From the NCBI RefSeq assembly GCF_001269885.1, contig NZ_LHVH01000032.1, positions 1 through 64,000 on the forward strand: a stretch of DNA of 64,000 nucleotides. The letters run 5' to 3'. This DNA is from Pseudomonas kilonensis (GTDB lineage Bacteria; Pseudomonadota; Gammaproteobacteria; Pseudomonadales; Pseudomonadaceae). This document shows positions 1 through 7,453 of this stretch, one piece after another. Below the pieces are notes generated by a model, which was not told where the DNA came from, made no database searches, and saw only the letters and a list, made by a program, of their open reading frames with translations. The translations under genes were made by a program, and so were the position numbers. Numbering within the stretch: position 1 is the stretch's first letter; each line of letters opens with the position of its first letter.

Positions 1-290
1 GCTGCGCTGTCGCGCAGCAAACAATTATTCGGCCTCAGATAGGAGGTGCGCGCAGGACAGAGGCCGCAGTTATCACTGGCGTGTTCGCACCCGAGAGGGA
101 GAGCGGCCCACACGGTATCGGCGTGGAGTCGTTGTTGGCATAGCATGCTGTGACCACGTATAGGAGAGTGAACCCTTTCGCCACTGTGTAGCCTGCGTCT
201 TGGAATCTATTTAGAAGATCAGATACCTGAGTTTTTGAATAGGAGCTTGCGCACGAAGTCAGTCTGACAGTTGGCCAGGATTATGGCCGA
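1..290. other. non-coding window start, no gene recognised
   Basis: No reading frame here looks like a gene. A short frame open from the window edge ends in TAG at 40-42 and could be the last 13 codons of a gene lying outside, but it is too short to identify. A small hairpin (GCTGCG / CGCAGC) lies at 1-18. Bases 170-250 are a diverged direct copy of 697-780. In other Pseudomonas lpoA is normally close to a divergent rsmI; that gene is not seen within 0.9 kb here. Confidence 0.4.
170..250 (+). repeat. diverged direct repeat, left copy
   Basis: This stretch aligns by eye with 697-780. Shared blocks include GAACCYTTTCGC near the start, an AT-rich middle and ATAGGAGCTTGC at the end. The two copies flank the long structured repeat at 291-648. 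The origin is unknown; an old duplication or the edges of a decayed composite repeat are both possible. Confidence 0.5.
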
Positions 291-648
291 GTACATATCC
301 ATCGCTGCGGTAACGGCCACTTAGGGTTCCGCCCTGACGGCGGCTCACTTTTGAGAAGCGCAAAAGTAAGCAAAACGCTTCTGCCCCACCACTCGGCACC
401 TCGCCTAGGCTCGGCGTGCCCTCACTCCGGCATTGCTCCGTGGGCCCGCCGCGAAGGGCCATCCATGGCCCAGCGCGGCTATCCCGGCATCCATGCCGGG
501 ATGCCCACTGCGCAATGCCTGCGTTCGGCCAGCGTGGTTAACGGGGCGCCCGAGATCAACGTCCACGCCGAGGCGGCCTAGTAGCCGACCTGGCTCGTCC
601 GGTCGTACTCCGGTCCAATTGTGGGAGCGAGCTTGCTCGCGAAGGCGG
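291..648 (+). repeat. long structured intergenic repeat, copy A, ending in a REP
   Basis: This is one of three related ~350 bp copies (A here, B at 4474-4846 on +, C at 5017-5370 on -). All begin near ATATCC-GCTGCGGTAACGG, share a middle block (CGCCTAGGCTCGGC, GTGGGCCCGCCGCGAAGG), carry two tight hairpins (GGCCATCCATGGCC and CCGGCATCCATGCCGG), share GTGGTTAACGGGGCGC and end in a REP palindrome of the GTGGGAGCG type. Short frames inside it are not protein-like, differ between copies and are probably not genes. No transposase is present, so it is non-autonomous or an RNA/structural element. Confidence 0.8.
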
Positions 649-696
649 TCTGATAGTTGACCATAGATTCTGGGCACCACATTTCCCGTGGAAATT

Positions 697-780
697 GAAC
701 CTTTTCGCTACCGTGAAGCCTTGACCTGGAGTTTGTTATAGAAAATCAATTGCTTGCGTTTTTTTTTGATAGGAGCTTGC
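697..780 (+). repeat. diverged direct repeat, right copy
   Basis: Partner of 170-250; see there. It lies between repeat copy A and the promoter region of lpoA. Confidence 0.5.
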
Positions 781-933
781 TCCCTCACCACGGAGGTCAA
801 TATCCCCGTCTTTTGTGGTGCACCGCACTCTTTGAAATACCTAAATTGATCGATTCACACCACTAACATCGCGCCCCGGCCAGTGCTTGGGTACAATTCG
901 ACGCTTATTTGATCTCGTATCAGGAACACTTAC

Positions 934-2745
934 ATGATCGCTTGCCTGCGGCTGCTCTCCGCCCTCTGCCTCGCTGCCCTCCTGGCGGCCTGCGCCAGCT
1001 CGCCCTCGTCCAGCCTTGGCGAACTCCCACGCACCCCGGATGCCAGTATCGAGCAGTTGCTCGAACAGGCCACTCAAAGCAAGAATCCGGAAAAAGCCGC
1101 CCTGCTGCGCCTGAGCGCTGCTGACCTGGCCTACCGCCAGGGCAATGCCGGCCAGTCCGCACAGATCCTGCAACAAGTGCCGATGGAGCAACTCAAGCCC
1201 GGCCAGCAGATTTTCGCCAGCACGCTGTCGGCTGAACTGGCGATGACCCGCAACCAGCCCAAGGCGGCACTGACCGCCCTGAGCCACCCAAGCCTGCAAC
1301 ACCTGAGCGAAATGCCGGTGGAGCAGCAGGTCCGTACCGGTACCGTCCGCGCCCGCGCCCTGGAGGCCGATGGCCAGACCCTGGCCGCCGCCAAGGAGCG
1401 CATTTTCATCGCGCCCCTGCTGGAAAACGACGCTGCGGCAAAAAACCACGAAGCCATCTGGTCGTTGATCGCCTCGCTGCCCACCGATCAGTTGCAGCCA
1501 AGCGCCAACGACGACCTAGGCGGTTGGCTGAGCCTGGCCCAGGCCGTCAAGACCGCCGGCACCCTGGAACAACAGCAGGCGGCCATCGACCACTGGCGCG
1601 AACAGAACCCGAAGCACCCCGCCGCCCTGCAGTTGCCTACCCCCCTGGTCAAGCTCAAGGAACTGGCGAGCCAGCCGCTGAGCAAGATTGCCCTGCTGCT
1701 GCCACAGAATGGCCCGTTGGCTGCAGTTGCCAAGGCCTTGCGTGAGGGCTTCATGGCCGCGCACTACCAGGCCCAGCAGGCCGGGCAGAAGCCGCCAAGC
1801 ATCCAGCTCTACGACAGCTCCAGCCTGACCTCCATGGACGAGTTCTATCGCAAGGCCCAGGCCGATGGCGTGCAGCTGGTAGTCGGACCGCTGGAAAAAC
1901 CACTGGTCAAGCAAATCAGCACCCGCCCGCAACTGCCGATCACCACCCTGGCGCTGAACTACAGCGAAGGCGAGCAGGGGCCACCGCAACTGTTCCAGTT
2001 CGGCCTGGCACCGGAGGATGAAGCTCGCGAAGTCTCCCGCCGCGCCCGCGCCGACGGCCTGCATCGCGCCGCCGTCATGGTACCGAAGAGTGAATGGGGC
2101 GATCGTGTACTGAAAGCCTTCAGCCAGGACTGGCAGGCCAATGGCGGTACCATCATCGCAATCGAACGGGTCGACCAACCGGTCCAACTGGCCCAGCAGA
2201 TCGCCGACATGTTCCAGCTGCGCCAGAGCGAAGGTCGCGCCAAGAGCCTGCAAAGCACCGTTGGCACCACGGTCGCGGCCCAGCCGTCCCGTCGCCAGGA
2301 CATCGAGTTCATCTTCCTGGCATCGACGCCGCAACAGGCCCAGCAGATCAAGCCGACCCTGAACTTCCAGTACGCTGGCGACGTGCCGGTCTACGCGACG
2401 TCTTCAGTGTTCAGCGCCAGCGGCGACCAGAATCAATATAACGACATGAGCGGTATCCGCTTCTGCGAAACCCCGTGGCTGCTCGACGCCAATGACCCGC
2501 TGCGCAAGCAGGTCACCGCCCAGTGGCCCCAGGCGGGCGGCAGCCTGGGTCGGTTGTACGCGATGGGTGCAGACGCCTATCGCCTGGCACCGCGCCTGGG
2601 TCAGCTCAAGACGTTGCCGGACAGCCGAATCGAAGGCCTGTCGGGCAGCCTGGCAGTGTCTCCAACCCAGCGCGTACAGCGTCAACTGCCATGGGCCGAG
2701 TTCGTCAACGGCCAGGTGCAGCGGCTGCCGGATACCCAGCGCTGA
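934..2745 (+). CDS. lpoA: LpoA-family penicillin-binding protein activator (lipoprotein)
   Basis: Outer-membrane lipoprotein that in enterobacteria activates the peptidoglycan synthase PBP1A from the outside; the Pseudomonas LppC/LpoA relatives are assumed to act similarly. The 603-residue product has a lipoprotein signal with lipobox LAAC (Cys20), an N-terminal helical TPR-like half (about 30-240) and a C-terminal periplasmic-binding-protein-like half starting near SKIALLLPQNGPLA. The ATG at 934 follows AGGAACAC. The stop overlaps the next start (TGATG), so yraN is translationally coupled. It begins a four-gene envelope/LPS operon. Confidence 0.93.
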   Translation: MIACLRLLSALCLAALLAACASSPSSSLGELPRTPDASIEQLLEQATQSKNPEKAALLRLSAADLAYRQGNAGQSAQILQQVPMEQLKPGQQIFASTLSAELAMTRNQPKAALTALSHPSLQHLSEMPVEQQVRTGTVRARALEADGQTLAAAKERIFIAPLLENDAAAKNHEAIWSLIASLPTDQLQPSANDDLGGWLSLAQAVKTAGTLEQQQAAIDHWREQNPKHPAALQLPTPLVKLKELASQPLSKIALLLPQNGPLAAVAKALREGFMAAHYQAQQAGQKPPSIQLYDSSSLTSMDEFYRKAQADGVQLVVGPLEKPLVKQISTRPQLPITTLALNYSEGEQGPPQLFQFGLAPEDEAREVSRRARADGLHRAAVMVPKSEWGDRVLKAFSQDWQANGGTIIAIERVDQPVQLAQQIADMFQLRQSEGRAKSLQSTVGTTVAAQPSRRQDIEFIFLASTPQQAQQIKPTLNFQYAGDVPVYATSSVFSASGDQNQYNDMSGIRFCETPWLLDANDPLRKQVTAQWPQAGGSLGRLYAMGADAYRLAPRLGQLKTLPDSRIEGLSGSLAVSPTQRVQRQLPWAEFVNGQVQRLPDTQR

Positions 2746-3107
2746 TGCCTGACCGATCACGCCAGCAAAGCGGACGGGATGCCGAGGGCCAGGCCCTCGC
2801 GCATCTCCAGCAACAAGGCCTGCGGCTGGTGGCGCAGAACTGGTTGTGTAAACGCGGCGAGCTTGATCTGGTCATGCTTGACGGCGATACAGTAGTATTC
2901 GTCGAAGTCCGCTACAGAAAAAATACTCAATGGGGTGGCGCGCTCGACAGCATTGACGAGCGCAAGCGCCAGAAGCTGATTTTCGCCGCGCAGTATTTTC
3001 TGCAACGCGAGTCTCGCTGGGCCGATCATCCCTGCCGCTTCGACGTGGTTGCCATCGACAGCAACGCCGCTCAGTTGAACTGGCTGCAGAACGCTTTCGA
3101 CAGTTGA
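2745..3107 (+). CDS. yraN: YraN family (UPF0102) endonuclease-like protein
   Basis: A 120-residue member of the UPF0102/YraN family, which has a restriction-endonuclease-like fold; its cellular role is not established. The typical core is visible: RGELDLVMLDGDTVVFVEVRYR, with the D and the E-V-R residues in the positions of a nuclease-like active site. The ATG overlaps the lpoA stop by one base, which decides the start against longer in-frame extensions into lpoA. The lpoA-yraN-gmhA order is conserved in gamma-proteobacteria. Confidence 0.92.
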   Translation: MPDRSRQQSGRDAEGQALAHLQQQGLRLVAQNWLCKRGELDLVMLDGDTVVFVEVRYRKNTQWGGALDSIDERKRQKLIFAAQYFLQRESRWADHPCRFDVVAIDSNAAQLNWLQNAFDS

Positions 3108-3209
3108 GCGCCCATGCCGAGCCGGACACCTTCACCTAACTTTTTTGCTCTTTGCTTTGCGCGCCGCACATGTTTGTGCCGATAAGCCGCGCTACTTAAG
3201 GTCACACAG

Positions 3210-3803
3210 ATGGACATGCAATCGCGAATTCGCCAGCTTTTTCAGGCCAGTATCGACACCAAGCAACAGGCGATGGACGTACTTGCACCGCACATCGAGC
3301 AAGCCAGCCAAGTGATGGTCAACGCGTTGCTCAACGAGGGCAAGATGCTTTCGTGCGGCAACGGCGGTTCGGCCGGCGACGCACAGCACTTCTCTTCGGA
3401 ACTGCTCAACCGCTTCGAGCGCGAGCGCCCGAGCCTGCCAGCGATCGCCCTGACCACCGACAGCTCGACGATCACCTCGATCGCCAACGACTACAGCTAC
3501 AACGAAATTTTCTCCAAACAGATCCGCGCCCTGGGCCAACCCGGCGATGTACTGCTGGCGATTTCCACCAGCGGCAATTCGGCCAATATTATTCAAGCGA
3601 TCCAGGCCGCACATGATCGCGAAATGATTGTCGTAGCATTGACCGGTCGTGACGGCGGCGGCATGGCGTCCCTGCTCTTGCCAGAAGACGTCGAGATCCG
3701 CGTACCGGCCAATGTCACCGCACGTATCCAGGAAGTCCACCTGCTGGCGATCCACTGCCTTTGCGACTTGATCGACAGCCAACTGTTCGGGAGTGAAGAA
3801 TGA
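3210..3803 (+). CDS. gmhA: phosphoheptose isomerase, SIS domain
   Basis: Converts sedoheptulose 7-phosphate to D-glycero-D-manno-heptose 7-phosphate, the first step of LPS core heptose synthesis, in the cytoplasm. The 197-residue product is the usual length and carries the SIS-domain motifs CGNGGSAGDAQHFSSE and ISTSGNSANI for sugar-phosphate binding. The related initiator factor DiaA has the same fold; close agreement with the P. aeruginosa GmhA sequence as remembered favours GmhA. It is preceded by AAGG seven bases from ATG and overlaps the following BON gene by four bases (ATGA). Confidence 0.93.
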   Translation: MDMQSRIRQLFQASIDTKQQAMDVLAPHIEQASQVMVNALLNEGKMLSCGNGGSAGDAQHFSSELLNRFERERPSLPAIALTTDSSTITSIANDYSYNEIFSKQIRALGQPGDVLLAISTSGNSANIIQAIQAAHDREMIVVALTGRDGGGMASLLLPEDVEIRVPANVTARIQEVHLLAIHCLCDLIDSQLFGSEE

Positions 3804-4378
3804 CCCCTAATCGCCTAGGCCTACTGGCCCTGACCCTGTGCCTCGGCATCAGCGGCTGCACATCGGTGGTTAACGCCAGCCGGGAAAAGCCGATTGAAGA
3901 TGACCGCGGCACCCGCACCTTCGGCAGCAAGATCGACGACTCCCTGATTGAAACCAAGGTAGGCGTGAACATCGCCAAGGCCGACCCGGACCTGGACAAC
4001 AACTCGCACATCGTCGTCACCAGCTTCAACGGCGTCGTACTGCTGGCCGGCCAGACCCCGCGCGCCGACCTCAAGGCCAAGGCCGAACAGGAAGCCAGCG
4101 CCGTGCAACGGGTCAAGACCGTGCACAACGAACTGCAGGTCCTGCAACCCTCCTCGCTGCTGGCACGCCAGAACGACGCCTGGTTGACCACCAAGATCAA
4201 GACCCAGATGCTCACCGACGCCAGCATTCCCGGCTCGCGTATCAAGGTTGTGACTGAGAATGGCATCGTCTATTTGCTGGGGTTGTTGACCAAAAAAGAG
4301 GCTGCGCAGGCGACCAACCTGGTGCAAGGTGTGTCTGGGGTGCAGAAAATCGTCAAGTTGTTTGAGTACATTGACTGA
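3800..4378 (+). CDS. BON-domain outer-membrane lipoprotein (DolP/YraP type)
   Basis: A 192-residue lipoprotein with lipobox ISGC (Cys20) and two BON domains (about 45-115 and 125-190), as in E. coli DolP/YraP, which supports outer-membrane integrity. The start ATG overlaps the gmhA stop, so it is the last gene of lpoA-yraN-gmhA-BON. A strong terminator follows. The function in Pseudomonas is inferred from the family and the operon context. Confidence 0.9.
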   Translation: MTPNRLGLLALTLCLGISGCTSVVNASREKPIEDDRGTRTFGSKIDDSLIETKVGVNIAKADPDLDNNSHIVVTSFNGVVLLAGQTPRADLKAKAEQEASAVQRVKTVHNELQVLQPSSLLARQNDAWLTTKIKTQMLTDASIPGSRIKVVTENGIVYLLGLLTKKEAAQATNLVQGVSGVQKIVKLFEYID

Positions 4379-4401
4379 TTATTGAATTTCAGTTGCTCAA
4401 G

Positions 4402-4443
4402 AAAAACGGCGCTTCTTCCGAGACGGAAAGCACCGTTTTTTTT
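4402..4443 (+). terminator. rho-independent terminator after the lpoA operon
   Basis: The inverted repeat AAAACGG-C-GCTT ... AAGC-A-CCGTTTT is followed by a run of eight T, 23 bases downstream of the BON gene stop. Confidence 0.85.
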
Positions 4444-4473
4444 GGGCTTCGCTTTTTTTGGGGTGTGATCGGT

Positions 4474-4846
4474 GTGTATATCCGTTGCTGCGGTAACGGC
4501 GGCTTAGGGTTCCGCTCTTACAGCGGCTCACTTTTGAGAAGCCCGGGAGCCGGCCCAGTCAAAAGTAAGCAAAACGCTCCTGCCCCACCACTCGGTGCCT
4601 CGCCTAGGCTCGGCATGCCTGAACGAAGGCATTGCTCCGTGGGCCCGCCGCGAAGGGCCATCCATGGCCCAGCGCGGCTAACCCGGCATCCATGCCGGGC
4701 TACCCACTCCACAACACCTCCGTTCAGCCAGCGTGGTTAACGGGGCGCCCGAGATCAACGTCCACCGCGAGGCGGCCTTAGAGCCGACCTGGTTCTTGAT
4801 GGGGACCGCGTTTCTCCTGTGGGAGCGGGCTTGCTCGCGATGGCGG
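4474..4846 (+). repeat. long structured intergenic repeat, copy B, ending in a REP
   Basis: Second copy of the element described at 291-648, in the same orientation. It has an extra ~17 bases after TTTTGAGAAGC and a few substitutions (CTACCCACTCCACAACACC instead of GATGCCCACTGCGCAATGCC). The paired hairpins around GGCCATCCATGGCC and CCGGCATCCATGCCGG are intact. Confidence 0.82.
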
Positions 4847-5041
4847 CGTCACAGTCGATGATGATGTTGGATGTGCTGACCTCTTCGCGAGCAAGCCCGC
4901 TCCCGCAGAGGGACTGTGTTGAGCATAAGTTTTGTGTTCACTGAAAATCGAATGTGTGGGAGCTTGCTCGCGATGGCGGCGGGGCAGTCAGTATTGATGT
5001 TGCCTGACAGACCGCTATCGCGAGCAAGCTTTGCTCCCACA
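4819..5041. repeat. cluster of four REP palindromes
   Basis: Four REP units in alternating orientation (about 4819-4846 +, 4883-4912 -, 4954-4980 +, 5017-5041 -), i.e. two REPIN-like pairs. The outer two are the tails of repeat copies B and C. No RAYT transposase gene is in the window. Confidence 0.85.
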
Positions 5042-5370
5042 GATCTAACGGGTGTACGACCGGGAGAGTCAGGTCGGCTGTTAGGCCGCCTCGCGGTGGA
5101 CGTTGATCTCGGCGCCCCGTTAACCACGCTGGCCGAACGCAGGCATTGCGCAGTGGGCATCCCGGCATGGATGCCGGGTTAGCCGCGCTGGGCCATGGAT
5201 GGCCCTTCGCGGCGGGCCCACGGAGCAATGCCGGAGTGAGGGCATGCCGAGCCTAGGCGAGGCACCAAGTGGTGGGGCAAAAGCGCTTTGGTTACTTTCG
5301 CGCTTTTCGAAAGTGACCCGCCGTCAGGGCGGAACCCAAAGCGGCCGTTACCGCAGCAACGGATATACAC
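5017..5370 (-). repeat. long structured intergenic repeat, copy C (inverted), ending in a REP
   Basis: Third copy, on the minus strand, facing copy B, so that 4474-5370 forms a ~900 bp inverted repeat between two convergent operons. Its sequence is closer to copy A in the central hairpin block (GATGCCCACTGCGCAATGCC) and to copy B at its left end (GTGTATATCCGTTGCTGCGG). Confidence 0.82.
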
Positions 5371-5384
5371 ACCAACCATGACAC

Positions 5385-5420
5385 AAAAAAAATGCCCACA
5401 TCTCACGACACGGGCATTTT
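5385..5420 (-). terminator. terminator of sspA-sspB
   Basis: Read on the minus strand, AAATGCCC-(loop)-GGGCATTT runs into eight T, about 50 bases after the sspB stop. Confidence 0.8.
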
Positions 5421-5471
5421 CTTAACCAAGTCACCAAGCTTTCAAACAGCCTGTATCCGGCACATATCTAC

Positions 5472-5885
5472 CTACTTCACCACTTTCAGACTCGGCCGCC
5501 CGCTAGGACGCGGCGGCTCGTCATCCGGTGGCGGCAGATCATCATCCGGCTCGAACTCTTCTTCGCCATCAATCGGCGCTTCCAGCTCAAACACCATGCC
5601 CTGGCCATTCTCCCGAGCATAAATCCCCAGGATCGCAGCAATAGGCACGTACAAAGTGTGCGGCACACCACCGAAGCGCCCTTCGAAGCTGACAGCATCA
5701 TTATCCATGTGCAGGTGACGCACAGCGGCTGGCGACACGTTCAAGACAATTTGCCCGTCATTGGCAAAACCCTGCGGCACCTGCACCGACGGAAACTCGG
5801 CGTTGACCAGCATGTGCGGGGTGCAATCGTTGTCCACAATCCACTCGTAGAGCGCGCGGACCAGATAAGGTCGACTGGAGTTCAT
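5472..5885 (-). CDS. sspB: ClpXP protease specificity-enhancing factor SspB
   Basis: Adaptor that binds the ssrA tag and delivers stalled-ribosome products to ClpXP. The 137-residue product has the conserved SspB core (SSRPYLVRALYEWIVDND at the N-terminus; VLNVSPAAVRHL; ARENGQGMVFE), a long acidic/proline linker and the short C-terminal ClpX-binding tail ending PSLKVVK. It lies 16 bases after sspA, forming the usual sspA-sspB operon. Its 3' end faces the inverted repeat pair. Confidence 0.95.
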   Translation of the reverse strand: MNSSRPYLVRALYEWIVDNDCTPHMLVNAEFPSVQVPQGFANDGQIVLNVSPAAVRHLHMDNDAVSFEGRFGGVPHTLYVPIAAILGIYARENGQGMVFELEAPIDGEEEFEPDDDLPPPDDEPPRPSGRPSLKVVK

Positions 5886-5901
5886 AGCGGCTCCTTAAGC
5901 C

Positions 5902-6519
5902 TTAGCGCATGTCACGTTCGACGCCAGACAGACTCGCCTGGAAAGCCTCACGCGCGAATTGGCGCTCCATATAATCAAGCAGCGGCTTGGCAGGCCGCGG
6001 CAGTTCGATACCCAGAATCGGCAAACGCCAGAGTATGGGCAATAGGCAGCAATCCACCAGACTTTGTTCCTCACTGAGGAAAAACGGCTTATCGACGAAC
6101 AGTGGCGATACGCCAGTCAGGCTTTCACGCAATTCCTTGCGCGCGACGACCCGCGCCGGCTCCTTGGTCCGAGAATCCAGGATCAGATCCACCAACCCGC
6201 ACCAGTCACGCTGGATGCGATGGATCAGCAAACGGCTGTTGGCACGCGCGACAGGGTACACCGGCAGTAAAGGTGGATGCGGATAACGCTCATCCAGATA
6301 TTCCATCACCACGGTCGACTCCCACAAAGCCAGGTCACGATCGACCAGTGTGGGCAGGCTGCCGTAAGGGTTCACCTCGATCAGCTTCGGCGGCTGACGG
6401 CCCGCTTCAACGTAAATGATCTCGGCGCTGACACCCTTCTCTGCCAGTACGATGCGTACCCGGTGGGAATAGTGGTCGGCGGGGTCGGAGTAACAGGCCA
6501 ACCGATTGGTCACGCCCAT
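5902..6519 (-). CDS. sspA: stringent starvation protein A
   Basis: RNA-polymerase-associated regulator with a glutathione-S-transferase fold but no GST activity, involved in stationary-phase and virulence gene control. The 205-residue product contains the thioredoxin-like N-domain (LACYSDPADHYSHRVRIVLAEKG), the cis-Pro region NPYGSLPTLVDRD and the helical C-domain (about 95-205). It lies downstream of petABC on the same strand, separated by a long imperfect hairpin at 6566-6641. Confidence 0.95.
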   Translation of the reverse strand: MGVTNRLACYSDPADHYSHRVRIVLAEKGVSAEIIYVEAGRQPPKLIEVNPYGSLPTLVDRDLALWESTVVMEYLDERYPHPPLLPVYPVARANSRLLIHRIQRDWCGLVDLILDSRTKEPARVVARKELRESLTGVSPLFVDKPFFLSEEQSLVDCCLLPILWRLPILGIELPRPAKPLLDYMERQFAREAFQASLSGVERDMR

Positions 6520-6565
6520 GGCGATCCTCCTCGCTTGTTGAAATTATCGAAAAACGGAAAAACGA

Positions 6566-6641
6566 GCGCGCCCAGAGGGCGTCTCCCGTAACACCTGGCG
6601 AGCCAGGCTCGTTACATGTCTAGAGACGCCCTTGGGCGCGC
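6566..6641 (-). promoter_or_regulatory. long structured inverted repeat between petC and sspA
   Basis: Arms GCGCGCCCAGAGGGCGTCTC (6566-6585) and GAGACGCCCTTGGGCGCGC (6623-6641) pair almost perfectly, with one extra base. A nested stem lies inside (TAAC..CTGGC-GA-GCCAG..GTTA). No T-run follows on the minus strand. It may terminate or attenuate pet transcription, or form a structured sspA leader ending about 46 bases before the sspA start. Confidence 0.6.
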
Positions 6642-6670
6642 ACGATTAACAGCAATGGCTTACAGCTTTA

Positions 6671-7453
6671 TCAATGCACGTCTTTCCAGTATTCACGCTT
6701 GAGCAGGTAAGCGAATACGAAGAAAAACGCCAGGTACAGCAATACATAGGTACCGATGCGCTGATGCTCCAGCTTCACCGGGTTGGCCGAGTAGGCCAGG
6801 AAGGTCACCAGATTCTTGACCTTCTCGTCGAACTGCTCCGGCGTCAGGCTGCCGGTGTTCGGCAATACAGTCAGCTGGTCGCAGGCTTCATGCGTCAAAG
6901 CGGTGCCGGTCAGCGGATCGAATTGCTTCTTACCGTCCTCAACGATCTGAACCTGTTTGCAGCCTACCACCTGGCGACCCTGGAGGCCGACCAGAACGTT
7001 AGGCATGCCGACGTTCGGGAAGACCTTGTTGTTCACGCCCCATGGACGCGCAGGATCTTCGTAGAACGAACGCAGGTAACCATAAAGCCAGTCAGTCCCA
7101 CGCACACGGGCGACCAGGGTCAGGTCCGGCGGCGCGGCGCCGAACCAGGTCTTGGCGTCCGCAGGCTGCATGCCGATGGTCATGTGATCGCCCAGCTTGG
7201 CACCGGTGAACACCACTTTCTCGAGCATCAGCTCATGAGGAATGCCCAGGTCATCGGCAACGCGCTCGTAGCGCTGGAACTTGGCACTGTGGCAACCCAT
7301 GCAGTAGTTGGCGAACGTACGTGCGCCGTCCTGCATGGCCGCTTTGTCGGAAACGTCGATGTCGACTTTTTCCAGCTCCGGACCAGCAGAGGCAGAAGCA
7401 AAGGACAGTGCAGGCATAGCCGCGAGAATCAGTACAGCAAATAGCTTTTTCAT
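6671..7453 (-). CDS. petC: cytochrome c1 of the bc1 complex
   Basis: Membrane-anchored periplasmic haem protein of ubiquinol:cytochrome c reductase. The 260-residue product starts at the ATG that overlaps the cytochrome b stop (TGATG); in-frame sequence further upstream is only cytochrome b read in another frame. Visible features: a signal peptide cleaved near SFASA, the haem motif CMGCH, the region GMPNVL with the likely Met axial ligand, and a C-terminal membrane anchor (about 235-255) ending WKDVH. Confidence 0.95.
   Translation of the reverse strand: MKKLFAVLILAAMPALSFASASAGPELEKVDIDVSDKAAMQDGARTFANYCMGCHSAKFQRYERVADDLGIPHELMLEKVVFTGAKLGDHMTIGMQPADAKTWFGAAPPDLTLVARVRGTDWLYGYLRSFYEDPARPWGVNNKVFPNVGMPNVLVGLQGRQVVGCKQVQIVEDGKKQFDPLTGTALTHEACDQLTVLPNTGSLTPEQFDEKVKNLVTFLAYSANPVKLEHQRIGTYVLLYLAFFFVFAYLLKREYWKDVH

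Noticed and set aside
259..680. Several 60-90 codon frames within repeat copy A and their equivalents in copies B and C
   Set aside because: They differ in length and sequence between copies, lack start sites and follow the repeat rather than protein-like conservation.
1..900. Possible RNase P RNA or rsmI upstream of lpoA
   Set aside because: Neither the conserved RNase P core nor an rsmI reading frame could be recognised on either strand here.
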